Positions 23,425 to 35,899 of a DNA stretch of 64,000 bases are shown piece after piece. The stretch is from Coffea arabica (Eukaryota > Streptophyta > Magnoliopsida > Gentianales > Rubiaceae). Every line of letters begins with the position of its first letter. Positions within the stretch are counted from its first letter, which is position 1. Position numbers and translations under genes: made by a program. The stretch is taken from assembly GCF_036785885.1 (NCBI RefSeq), contig NC_092323.1:7820501-7884500 (forward strand). Reading direction: 5' to 3'. The notes below the pieces were generated by a model. That model had not been told where the DNA came from. It searched no databases and saw only the letters and a list, made by a program, of their open reading frames with translations.

Positions 23425-26400
23425 ATGAGTCCGAATTGGGAGCTAAAGCACTGCTGCAATCATGACCAAGTTGTGTTTCTTGTTACCATCGGCGTCTTCA
23501 CTGTCGTCATTCTTGCCGTACGCTACTACTACCCTTTTTCCCCCCGCCTCCGTTTTGCTAAGCTAATTTGCTTGTGCTACTAGCACTATCTTTTTGTGCT
23601 CTCCACTTTGCTTGCTAGTTCTTGATCGCTTTTGTTCGGCAAGTAAATTGCAAGCTTCCTTTACAGAACTGCACTCTTCCATGGCTTGTGTAAATTAAAG
23701 TTGCAATGTGGTGGTAATTTTCATGAATATTGGTATCACACGTTTTCAGAAACTTTTAGTGCAAGTACAATACCACTGTTTGCTGCTGCTGCTCTTAGGA
23801 GTCATTGACTCTCATTTAGTCCCAACTCTCTAACCGAAGGGTTTTGGCAGCCCAATTGAGTTTCTTGCTGAATTTCTAGAATCGTCACCTGTGACTCGTA
23901 ATTGAAGGGTTTTGGCAGCCCAATTGAGTCACCTGCAAAAGTAGTCACCTGTGATCAGATTTTAACTCTGAGAACTACCGCATATATCTAGAATTTCTTG
24001 CTAATATTTGATAATTCATTTATGGTCTGATGGCACCCCGCTCTTGAGCCACAGGAAAATAACTGTTTGCCGTTTTCATCCATTTTGAGGGTTTATAGTA
24101 GATCTTCATGTTCTGACCTTATTCAATCGTTTTTTGCCCAAAAAAAAAAAATGCAGTTATGGAGGACAATACTTCTCACACCTTTCAAGCTCATTACAGT
24201 GTTTCTTCATGAAGCAAGCCATGCAATTGCTTGTAAGCTCACATGTGGTCAGGTAAGATGCTTTCTTTTTATCACTCTGATCTTTTTCTGCAAATTAGCC
24301 AAATTTCCTTGCTGCGTAAGCTGTGTGTTCCTGCTCGCAATTGTTTGAAACACTAAATTTTTGTGGCTGTCTCTCCCACACACTCCCATCCTGCCCCGAA
24401 AAAAAAAAAAAAAATCCCTCTGTGAACTCTTATTTGAATGAATTTACTTTTTTAGTTTCATTAACATGAAGAAAGTTTATTTTCAACTCTTTTTACAGAT
24501 TCTGCTTTATGACTATATTTTAACTTTGATCTATTTTGCTGATGAGAACATTGGCGGGCCTGCTTCTAGAATGCTCATTTCAGCAGTAGAAGAACAAACT
24601 CATTTCTCCAAAATTTTGGGTCCAAAGTGTTGGAGGACTCAGACTTGTGCTATGCATGCATTGAGCCTTCAAGTTTTCAGAGAGTTGTGCCCTGCAATTC
24701 CAAGTAGTTACATAGATATTCCAGAGAAACTAGGTGTATAAGCTTGGACTTCCATGCAAACTTTTTCCTTCACTGAAGCACACACAAGAGCTGTTCACTT
24801 CAATATTAACGGCAAAAAGTGCATGGCACTGTTAGTTTCATAATATTGCTTGTATGATGATGTCATTCAAACACATTCCAGTTTTATTGTAATTAATGCA
24901 TTTCAGTTGTTGGTTGGATGGTCATTCATGTCTGCTGAATGAACTTCCTCTTTTGCTCTTGTATGCAGGTTGAGGGCATGCAAGTTCATGCAAATGAGGG
25001 TGGGGTGACTCAAACACGTGGTGGTGTTTATTGGTTGATCTTGCCGGCAGGATGTATTGCACATTTCTCCTTGAATATTTCCCTTTTTAATTAGAATAAT
25101 TAGCACTAGCTGTCAGTATTGCAAGATAAATGATTGTTATATCCTATACTCTGGTCTATTCTTAAGGGATCAACTAAATATGTAGCTACTTTATCATGTA
25201 TTTCCTTCATCCTGTGTACATCATGATTTATCTTTAACTTCCTCAGTATCTGTTTGGTTCCAGATCTCGGTTCATCATTTTGGGGAATGGCTCTTATACT
25301 TGCTTCTACAAATCTCCTCACTTCTAGAATTGCTGCTGGATGTTTTATTGCCGCTTTGTTGGTTGTGCTTTTCATTGCTAAAAATGTAAGAGAACACAAT
25401 AAATTGATCAGTCCAATTTTGTTTCATGTTCTGCAAATTAATTAATCTGATAACAAGTATCCACTAAGAATTTGGAAGTTGGTTTGATGATTTCATGCTA
25501 TTTGCAAAATCTAACTTTTTTGGTTTTTTACTTTTAAAACAGTGGACTCTCCGAGGACTTTGCATTGGTGATTATCTTCAAGTCCTAATAACTTAAATTC
25601 TTTCTACACGTCCTTTTCATATTCAAATGAATTGAAACTGACAGCCTGGACATGCCAGGATTTATCATTTTCATTGGTGTAGTATGGGTTCTGCAAGAGC
25701 TGACTAAAGTTCGCATTCTTCGCTATGTCATTCTCTTCATTGGTATGTATTCATCTGATGATATGTATTTCCTTCTAGCAATTAGTCCGTCTTCTTGCTT
25801 CCATTCAATTCTACACTTTTAACTAATTCTGTCAGTTTTGTTGGTGTTATATATTGCAGGTGTTATGAACAGTTTGTTTTCAGTATACGGTAATAGCTAC
25901 CTTAAGCATCATAAATAAATAAACCAGAGGCTAAGAAATTCAGAATTCTATCCAACATTAATTGAATAGTGCAGATATATACGATGATTTGATCTCTCGA
26001 AGGGTTCATTCAAGTGATGCTGAGAAGTTTGCAGAACTTTGCCCCTGCCCTTGTAATGGTGTTGGATGGGGTGTTATTTGGTAAGTTTTTTTTTTGTTGT
26101 TTGACATATTTGTGAAGAGCAAACGGCTAAAGGGTCATGAAACTACTTAGCGTTCCATGTATTACTTACCAAATTTTTTATCTAGCCAAAATGTCTATTC
26201 AACTAATTAAAACGTATATTTTGGGACAGACAGGTATACATTTTCATTAGTAGAGTGACAAAATATACATTTTTTATTAGTTGAGTGACCAAAAATGTAC
26301 TTTTTCATTAGTTGAGTGACCATTTGGACAAATAAAATGTTCAGTGACTAAAACATAAAATTTGAAATGGTTTGGTGACAACTTGTGCCTTTTGCCCTGT

Positions 26401-26572
26401 TTGTGAATAATCTGTTGTCATGAATTTACTGGTCAATATAGTTGAGTTTCTCCTAGTTCTATCTCTGTTGTGTCTATCATACTATCTAAATGCAGACCTT
26501 TCTTGCAGGGGAATGATATCTTTCGTATTTCTTTGTGGAGCCATGTATCTTGGACTAGTCATCCTGTCCTGA
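23425..26572 (+). CDS. M50B-like membrane metalloprotease homologue, nine exons, 234 aa
   Basis: Exons are 23425-23517, 24157-24252, 24969-25053, 25264-25385, 25543-25567, 25659-25742, 25860-25889, 25975-26080 and 26509-26572. They join in frame to 235 codons. The protein starts MSPNWELKHC and ends LGLVILS. It has a zinc-binding HExxH motif (HEASH, residues 49-53) just before a Cys-containing segment, the conserved GGVTQTRGG block, and several hydrophobic segments (about 18-31, 38-50, 85-125, 140-170, 215-234). This matches the plant/bacterial peptidase M50B-like family, small multi-pass proteins related to site-2 proteases. Proteolytic activity in plants is not established. All introns have GT-AG ends; exon 3 ends at a weaker donor (GAT/gtattg). 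Intron 8 (26081-26508) contains repeat-like AT-rich sequence. Family confidence is high. Confidence 0.88.
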
Positions 26573-28903
26573 GGTACTTTCTCTTCCTTCGCCGTAGATA
26601 TGGCTTCAAGGGTTCACAGGAAAAGAAATTATGAAAACACACTACTTGACATAAGTTTGCAGACAGTCAGCAATTTGCTGGTTGGATTGAATTGTTGAAA
26701 GCGGGAATGACCTATTCACTAACCAATGGAATGTGATTTGGCCTGCTTGATTTCCATATACTCAGTGAGCACTTATTGATAATCAACTTTCAACAGTATA
26801 AAATCAGGAAATATTTTAGACGTTAGACAGAGGCTATATAATAACATCCATAATTTAAGCTGCCAACCTACAGCATTAAATGTTAAACACTAGTCTTGCA
26901 AATTTTTGACAAAATTCTTGTTATAAATAATGCAACTGGTGCAGTTAGCATATTGCAAAGCAAAAGTAAATCAAACTTTCCTCCGTGTAACCTTTTGTAA
27001 CCCTGTTAAAGTAATTCTAATGTTATGATTTCCTCCCAAAAATAAAAAGAATTAAGTTATAAAGAAACTCTCCTATGGCACATGATCTGTTATGACTATC
27101 AGCCAGCATGCAGATATATAAAGACCTTGTGCTGTTTTCATGGGCTAGAGATCAGGGAGATAACAAGCTTTAATAGTTCTTTTTCAGTTTTTATTCTTTA
27201 GCATTTTCATTTCTTTGTGTCACATCATTAGCTGTTCTTCAAGAGCATAACTTCGTTTTAAGACTCCAGATTCATTTTCTGCCTAATCAGTCTACAACTT
27301 GTACTAATTTCTCTTTCCTTTCGTGTAACATTTTCATCTTTTTTAGGTTTGTTGACTTGGTTATGAATCCAGTCAACCGTGATTCATGGGAAGACCGGAA
27401 TTCGGTGTTGATTCAACAAAATTTTTTTTCCACCCTGAATTATTCTTTTGCTCAATTTTTGGACTAGGAACTGTAGGTCGGGATTGTGTACAGTGAGGAG
27501 GAATGTTCCAGTCCATGATCTACTGTGGGCAAATTTTTTTTGAACCTACCAGTTTGCTGGATGTCTCAGATCTTTTAGCTCTGGATTCTCGAACTGTATA
27601 GTTCGGTTTATTGAAGTTCCCGATTGAACTGGATTAGCAACTAGCAAATGCGAGTAAATTTGGTATTAGCGTTGATTCATTACATCGTTATCGTAACTGC
27701 TAATTTCGTGACAGCATATACAACCTGTCAATAGTTATCAATTCGCACATTAACTAACACACACACAACCCATTCTCAAGTGCCTAACTGAAGCAAAACA
27801 CTCGCGCTGCATGGTAGATCCATCACAGTTGCGAGCGTGCATTTATTCCTCTAAAAAGCACGTTTATGGGAATTCAAGATGCAAGCTTGCGTGATCCAAA
27901 ACAGTAACTTTTCCTCTAAGCGGCAAGCGCAGGCGAAACAAACAGCAAAGCGTAGCCTGTGGTAGGATCCGCATTTACCTCATCGTTTTTGTGGCAGCAC
28001 GTTTTTAGGGCATTCAATATCTAGAGCACTAAAGTAGATTAAGAAAACCAAATGCACTAGCAAGAAGATGCTCGATTAATTGGATTTTCAGGATCACTAT
28101 ATTTAACAGCCCAGACCATCTAACTCGAGAAGATGCAGTATCGTTATGCCCAACTGAAGAAAGCACTTCGGCAGTAGCGTTATGTCCAGCACGGTCGTCC
28201 GTCTGCCATTTTCCCTCTAAGAAGCAGGTTTATAGGTGTCAAACTTGCGTGGCCCAAAAAAGCTACATCATCTACTCTCTCTTTCATCCCCCCACAACCC
28301 CGCTCCCTCCTCCCCTTGCAGCATACAGGTGCGAACACATTAATCTCACCGTTCCTTTGGCAGCAGAGAAGCATGGATCTAGAGTACTGCAGCACATGAT
28401 GTACTAAGAAACAGCGGAACATTCAACTCGTTTATCGACTGGATCATCACACAACAATTAACATCCCAAGCTGTCTAACACAAGAAGACGCTCGATTTTA
28501 CAGAAAGCTCCTACCACAAAACTTCTTAACTAATCACCTTATTAGTTACTAATATACCGTGTAACATAGAATTAACCGTAACGCAGACCCCTTCGTCTAT
28601 TGATCCATGTGACAATGAGGGAAAGAATAGCAATTGGTACGAGTTCGATGCAGGCTCAAACAACTCGCCAGAGCTTCATCAATCTTTTGCTCCTCGGACT
28701 TTACTCTCAGCAAGCTAGACGTTCAGAAGGGGAAAAAAAAGCATCTGGTCAAAATATGCTCAGCACCACAGAGCTTCATCGTACTTTGTCAAGGGCCATC
28801 CAATGTTTAGGCAGCCAATTCTTCTGATTCAGCATAATTTGAAGTTTGCAATCAATTTGTCAGTAATTCCAGGATTCCAACAGTCAGAAAGAAGATAGTG
28901 GAG
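26573..28903. other. Tail-to-tail spacer with a degenerate tandem duplication
   Basis: The 3' flanks of the M50B-like gene and ELP5 meet here. From about 27768 to 28510 there are two diverged copies of a roughly 370-bp segment (see the repeat entry). No reading frame resembles a known gene. Confidence 0.45.
27768..28510. repeat. Two diverged tandem copies of a roughly 370-bp segment
   Basis: Copy one (about 27768-28145) and copy two (about 28146-28510) share ordered words: CAACTGAAG or TAACTGAAG, TTCCTCTAAAAAGCACGTTTAT against TCCCTCTAAGAAGCAGGTTTAT, CTTGCGTG, ATCTAGAG, and AGAAGATGCTCGAT against AGAAGACGCTCGAT. They differ by many substitutions and indels. No terminal repeats typical of transposons are visible. 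Confidence 0.55.
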
Positions 28904-31900
28904 TCAGATATCCAAATCATCATCAGGGTCCTCATCAGAATCTGGCATTTCATCATCGGAGTCTCGAATATAGATTATCTCGCCACGACCAGAATCCTCA
29001 TTCACATGCATTTTCTCGGCATTAGTCTCTTTATTCTCAGTTTTGCTCTCACTCACAGATCTCCGGCCATCATAGATTTGAATGGGTTTGCCATCACCTG
29101 AAGGAAAATAAACCCATGGCTTTCTCATCATAAATCACAAAATAAACTTGATATGCTTAAAAATTGAAGATAAATAAGCAATAATTCCAATCAACACATT
29201 CACACAACCATAATAATCAGTATACATCCCTACCCTGGTGCTCAAATGGCAGAACAACTTTTGCCCTGTCATTTCTCTCCTTTTCTGACAGCTGCAGACT
29301 GAACTGGACCTGAGAAAAACCCACGACGTGAACAAAATGTACTCTTCCAGAACTTTTGGCAGCATAAGCGCAATTGCAACTTATGTTTCCAATATGTGCT
29401 GTTTAGGTTCCCTAGAAATTGCTTGAATCCTGTTTCAAAGGCCAATTTACCTTAGGTACAAGGCTTTGAGAAGTTACGTAATCTTCGAAAGCAGGCACAA
29501 AGTTGATGCCCATTTGCTCAGTGTGGAGCTCTTCACTCTAACAAAAGAATGTAAAGATATCAGATTCTGAACCAAGCTGAATACAATCAATTTCTCTTCC
29601 GCTTTTTGTATAAGGATAAGAAGGGTAAGAGAGTACCATCAATCTAATACGTCCATTCCTGCGTTTGAAGCGCACAGAAAACTTCCCCCTCCCAAGATTC
29701 TGTTCAATCAGAGGAAGGTTCTCAGAGTTCATTCCCTTTCCATTGGTTGTGTTGCTTATTGGTTCTACACAGGCAACCATAGAAGAAATATACTCGAGAG
29801 CCGAAGAAGCCTTCATCTCATGAAGGTCCGAATGGAATAACCAAAACAAACAAGCAACTTGGTCTGCAAGAAAATTCAATGAGTTAAAAACTGCAGCAAG
29901 AAACATTTAATGAAACTTCTGGTTTCCTGAAGAATCTGCCTACCATGAGAACGAAGGTTGCTTAACAGGGAAGCGGCAGAGGAAATGGAAGCATGTCTTA
30001 AGATCTCACTTACCTGAAGACAGAAAACATAAAACTCATTCAAAGTCCATATTTCGGCTAGAGATAACTCGAATTTCCTAAAAGTCCCATTCTTGAATAC
30101 TTTAAGTTTCAGTACTCAGAGCTAAGATTTTTTTCAATTTAACAATATAACAGATAGTGAATTTATCAATATGATAAAAGGTGATGAAACTACTTATTTC
30201 TACCTTGCTTAATATTGCTGGAGATAAAAACCATCAATTACTATGTAAAAAAGCCAATGTGAAGCCACACCATGAAAAAAAACCCAAAATAGAACTTTAC
30301 AAGCTTAGACAATGTCTAATTAATTTCTATTCGCTTGCTAGAATAAACTAAACCAAGTTTTCTCTCAGTCATTTATTTTTCTATCTAATGTTCAATATAG
30401 AGTGCAAGATGTGCAATTAAAATCTAAGATTATACAGTCATTAAGTTGGAGAAGCTTACTACACAAACTTGATCAGTAATGAATTATGTTGTAGCATGTC
30501 ATCCCCCTATAGAAAAGAGCTTGTGACGACAATTAAAAACCAATATATTTTATCACATTCATAATTACATAAACAAAAAGAGGAACATAAGCTCAATTAT
30601 GTTTGCCGGATTTCTTGCTATAAACATTTGAAGCGCTCCAATTTAGCAAAGAAAATGGATTCTTGGCTATTGGAAGCACCGCAGCTGAGGAAATGCTGTT
30701 AATATTATTTTCTTTCTTTTTTCTTTCAGATAGATACAGCATAATAATCAACCGAGGTTTCAGGGATAATAAATATTTTTGCTTCATGATTCCTATCTTC
30801 CTAGAGGTCTTCTACATCAAGAGAAATTGAACCATTTGGAGCTTTACGAGTAATTTCTTGGACTTTAAGTTCACAAAGATGCTTTGTCCACTGTCACATT
30901 ATGTCTACATTAAGAAGTAGTCATCTTCGTACTTTGATTAAGATGGCTTATCAAAGTCATTGCTGTGGATTCTAAGAAACTCGGTCAACAAGTAATACCA
31001 CTCTCAGATCTGGTCAAACACCAAAGCATTTAGGCACTCTGTCAGATCAAAGGCATGGTAGGTTGTCAAATCAAAAGCAACCAGAGCCAAGCTCAGCCAA
31101 TGCTGCTTACTGCATGCAACTAGGTTTTATGGATATGGCAGGAAATACACCGGTACAGGCACATTTTAAATCATCTGAAAATGAATCGGAAACTCATGCT
31201 TCCTGATACAAACTAATTACAAAATTTCCATGCATCTTATGGAAACACTTGTGCTGCAATGCCGATGATGACTAGCTACCCAGATGGCAGGAGAAAGTGT
31301 TCCCCCTCAAAGAGGAATTACATGTGCAATAAGTAACAGAAAGTACATAGGAAGCTTCTTCTCTAAATATCAATCCTGAAGGATGAATACCCAGTTTACG
31401 CAAATATCACCATGAAGCACTCTTTTGTCATCAAGTCTAGCACTCATTCTGATCCATGAGAGATTCTTACATAGGAAGCTTCATCCCAATGGGGTAAAAA
31501 CACCAACTCCTTTAGAAATTACTTAGGACCAGTGAACATTCGGGGTCCCACTCAATTATAGAAGGCAGTTGGCATTTAGCATTCATAATCATAATATACA
31601 TACTTAACACTCAATGAAAACGACAATCACTAATATCCATGTCTAATAACAAACTATGTATAAGGAAACAAAATAAGAGAGAGGTGATCACCGAGTCAAT
31701 GGCAACTGCAAACCGTCCTTTTGTTTCTCTAATCACTTCTGCAAGGCAGTATGTACCATTATACTACTTTAGTTGAACTCTTTTCAACTAATAGAAATAC
31801 AATGCCTACAAAAATGATCCAAAACTTAGAGTTACAGTATACCTTTTCCCAATTCGACTATCGAGGAAAACAACATATCCAAGTCCCTCGCATTTTTACA

Positions 31901-32503
31901 CAAGCTGGCCGTAGTCGCATTCTGTGTGGAACGATTACTAACGATTCCACTCTCTGCAAGCTGGCTTTTCCAACCTAAAGGATCTGTATAACAATCCACT
32001 ATCCTCAGCCTGTTAGCATGATCATTCAATTGAGGAAAGAATCAAAATTTCATCCAAATACATCATCATGTAAAACTAAACCAGTCAGGACAGCTACAGC
32101 ATAAACGAAGTTCTGTACCATTTTTTTAGAGAAGCGGCGTCGTTTGCCTTACTCTTCAACAACTCAGCATAGAACTGTGGACTCCGGGCAAAAGCTACCA
32201 GCACAATGCCTCTGGATACATAATTTTTTTTTTTTTTAAAGTTTGATAATAAGCATGAATAAAAGTCCTATGTTGTTGATTATTAACATAAAATACGATA
32301 CAATTAGATTGGGGGTGGTTTAATTGAACTTACTGGGCCTGTGATTTTGAGGAAGAAATGTTGGAAGAGAGTTGAGCGAGGATGTGATCGAAGACAAAGG
32401 CTCCGAGGGGAGCGTGGATGGAGTCTTTAATGGTGAGGGCCGGCGCGTGTTCGCCTTCTAGAGCTCCGTCGCGGAGAGCTCTGCTGATGGCTTCCGCCGC
32501 CAT
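28904..32503 (-). CDS. ELP5: Elongator complex protein 5 (ELP5), nine exons, 376 aa
   Basis: Minus-strand exons are 32334-32503, 32119-32211, 31843-32009, 31692-31738, 29944-30013, 29637-29863, 29451-29537, 29234-29309 and 28904-29097. They join in frame to 377 codons. The protein starts [20 protein letters not shown], contains [12 protein letters not shown]-type and [14 protein letters not shown] blocks (residues about 87-101), and ends in the acidic tail [12 protein letters not shown] typical of the family. With ELP4 and ELP6, ELP5 forms the RecA-like accessory ring of Elongator, which places carboxymethyl-type modifications on wobble uridine of tRNAs and also affects transcription elongation. 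In plants, loss affects leaf shape and auxin and immune responses. All introns have GT-AG ends. Exon 5 opens with GTAAGT directly after its acceptor CAG. Confidence in identity is high. Confidence 0.93.
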
Positions 32504-35500
32504 TCCTATGTACTCTCTGTTACTTCTATACTACCACGAGGTTTTGTGAGCCCTTTCAATTTTTTTTAAACCTGCTAATTTGACTGCTTATTGGAAAATT
32601 TTTACTACTACGCTTCTTGATGCTGTGGTGCTGCTGGTTTAACGTAACCATGCCATTGATTAATGTTAGTTTAACATACGTACTTAACCACCTTCACAAT
32701 AATGCATGCTAGTGGAAAAATCACACCTTATGAGTCTGCAAATTAAGGAAAAAGGAAAAGTTATTTTATTAAGACTAACAGAAGTTGTTAGAATTTCTTT
32801 TGTTGCAAATAAAAAAACAGATATGAAGATTTCTTTTGACAAAAAAAAAAAAAAAAAAACCTCACCTTGTAGATATGAGTCATTAATAAATAACTTTATG
32901 CATATATAAACAATAATGATGTGGGTCATCAATAAATCAAAGGAAAAATGATCATTTTTGTCTCCCATCTTCATAATTTTGGTCAAATTCAGTCTCTTAT
33001 TTATCACCGCGACTATACTAATCTCGTACCTTCATAGAAAAAAACTACGAATATAGGATCTTTCATGAAAATTTATAACTTTTAAACAGAATTAGTCATG
33101 TGCATAGTATGCATATAGTTAAAAATGATCTTTTTGATCAATTATCTTTTGAGTCACGTCCAATATCATTTATTATATGTCACCGTATACCATTTGAGGT
33201 GGGTGCGTCTTTTTATTCTACTCTTTCTTTTTTTTTTTTTCAAATGCACACCTATAGCATGGAACTGACTTTATTATGTTTCAAATTTTCCATAAAAAGT
33301 CCTATATTGGCATTATTTTGTGAAAATAAGGGTTAAATTACTAAAATTATAAAATCAGACACAAACTTGAAGATAATAAACTAAATAATTATTTTGATGG
33401 TGCACATACCATGGATGTGACTAGTTCCATTAGAATTATTTAAATTTTCATTAGACATCTTAGATTTTTTTAAAAAAAATACAAGGGACTAAAATGATTG
33501 CAATAATAGATTGGAGACTAAAGCTATCACTTTTTCATAAATCAAAGGTTTAGATATATAATGAACGCGTGTGAATTTAACTCTTCCTCTGATCATATTC
33601 ATCCAATCTATTAACTGATATTTCAATGGGGAAAAGAGGAATATCAACTCCTAGCCCAAGGACCTACGAATAATACACACTCTCTCTTTTTTCTTTAACA
33701 ATTACTTGATTAACACCAACTTGCAATACCGTAATCTAGCTAAATTTTTAATGATTTTACAGTGGTATTATCATTCGATAATCCGAGCTTTGCACAAACT
33801 AGCCTAGCCTGTCAAAACAAATCGAAACAAAGGAATTTACACTACTTTATGTTTGTTCATTCAAACACATTTGGAAAAAAGGAACGAACTCAAAATTATG
33901 AGAACTAAAGAGCTCACAAAGTGCCTTAGATTTAGTTTTTCTTCTTTATTTACATACTAACGTAGGAAGTGATCATATGAACATGGTTGGAAATGTCAAT
34001 GGAAAGAAAGGGGCAAAATTTATGTATGGCCACCAAAACTACCAAACAAATTGACTCTCTAACATTTTTGATGGATTTCATAGAATGATTTTGGAGTCAT
34101 AAATATTAAGAATATTTTTTTTAACAATTATCCTCTAAACATTTTTAAATTACACTTAATCCACTACGTGTATGTACGTACACACTTACATTTATTCCAC
34201 CTTTTATATTTAGACACTTGTCAGTCAGTGCAAGTCAGCCAAACCCACATTATGAATGTTGTCCTCTTATTTCTTAAAACATGACACGTTAGTCGGCAGG
34301 ATTCCATTTCTCCACCTCCCCCCCCCCGGGGGCGTGCAATTCGATCCTCCTTTTTCCTTTTGTCTTGTCTTTAATAATTCATTTTCAAGAATCCAAGCAA
34401 GGAACATAAACTGGTGATATTCACCCCAGTTCTGTTTTATTTCGATGGAGAGTAGGATGGGTTTTTGCCGTAGATAACAAATTTTCGGGCAGAAAAAGCT
34501 ATAGCACGATAAGAGACGATAAACTAGTTGATAAGGCAGCCCGCCATATTTTGACACGCAGCTTGCAGTGGCACTGGCACGGGCTCACCCTTGTCAATGA
34601 CTCGCGTATCTTTTCCAAACCTAAGCCACGTTCCATGATTCCCTGGCTTTATCATCCGTGCTATTAGAGATTATTCCTTTATTTTTTAATCCTAGATTTG
34701 GTCAAACGGAACAAGAGGCAAGAGGGGTAGGTCCTGAACTGTTCACGGTCAGATTTTGATAAAAAAAAAAATGTGCGATTCAAATCACTAGTTGTACATC
34801 GATTTTCACAATATGTGTGGGATTCGTAAAATTTTGTACTAAAATTACATGTTGTACAAACAAAGTTACGCTGTGTACAACCAAAGTTACGCGTTGTTGA
34901 AAATGATCAAAATCGACCGTTCCTGCCCCTTATTCGGACCGGGAGTGTTAAAGAAAACAGAAAAGGAAGTAGAAGCATAAAACAATCACTTGAAAAAGGA
35001 GTCCAATGTAAATTTAGTTGTGTTGATGGTTGCTTCTATGTTAAATGTTGAAAGAATTTAAGCCTGAGGATTCGCAAGGTAGAAAATCAATTACGAATAG
35101 TGTGTATGTAAAAAAAAAAAAAAATCAATTGCTCGACAACCTATCCATTCACCAAGTAATTATTCAAGTACACCGAATACATTTTTAGATTGTCAATTGA
35201 AAAGAATTTTCTGATAGGACCAAATGTAAAGAGAGAGAGAGAGAGAGAATTGACAGGAGTATTTATTTTTTTGTCAAGAAGAAACAAACCTGATTGAAAA
35301 ATTTTCAACAGAGCTCCACGTAGTTTTGGACATCAAGGTTTGCGGGGCCTAGATAACCGCAGGTGTCAGGAGTCCAACACTCTAGAATCCGAAGAACATA
35401 CCGCTTTGGCACTTCACTCGTGATTTGCCAAGTACCCGATTCTTTCCTCGGACTCCTCCCAACCATCCGTCTCTTTCCTTCGTTTGGTGCCTTTTCATCA

Positions 35501-35899
35501 TCGATTAGCTTGTGGGCCCCAAATCCGTCATCTCCCGCATATTTGACATCACCATCAACCGTCTAAAATAAATGCTAAATATTAGCACCCCACGATCCTC
35601 ACGGCTCCGTCAGCTAACGCCGTGCCCTGAAAAACACACATCTCCATTCCCTGTAGATAAATCTGACGATTATCTGAATTATTTATTTATTTAATTAATT
35701 AACTCCGTTACTCCGACTGTGATTGTTCTCCGTCCGACGTTGTGTCCTTCGAACAAAGAACTTACTCCGACTCCCGCTTTAAATAAATTCTCAGACATCC
35801 CCAGCCTGCTCACTTCCGAAACGCCTCCTTTTAAGTGTTCATTCTACTTTCACTCTCTAGGGTGGTTTTGGTTTTGGTCTTATTTTGCTGCAGTGCTCC
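32504..35899. other. Head-to-head spacer between ELP5 and PMI
   Basis: This 3.4 kb holds two divergent promoter regions. Between them lies AT-rich sequence with no gene recognised. There is a poly-A run at 32842-32859, a C/G homopolymer patch near 34319-34332, and a GA microsatellite at 35231-35249. Around 32940-33600 there are words typical of foldback MITEs but no definable ends. The 400 bases before PMI are pyrimidine-rich. Confidence 0.45.

Noticed and set aside
26110-26410. Possible MITE in intron 8 of the M50B-like gene
   Set aside because: There are repeated words about ATTAGTTGAGTGAC, but the ends are not inverted copies and no target duplication is visible.
32940-33600. Possible foldback MITE
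   Set aside because: Some words look like MITE arms, but no matching inverted ends or target duplication could be found.
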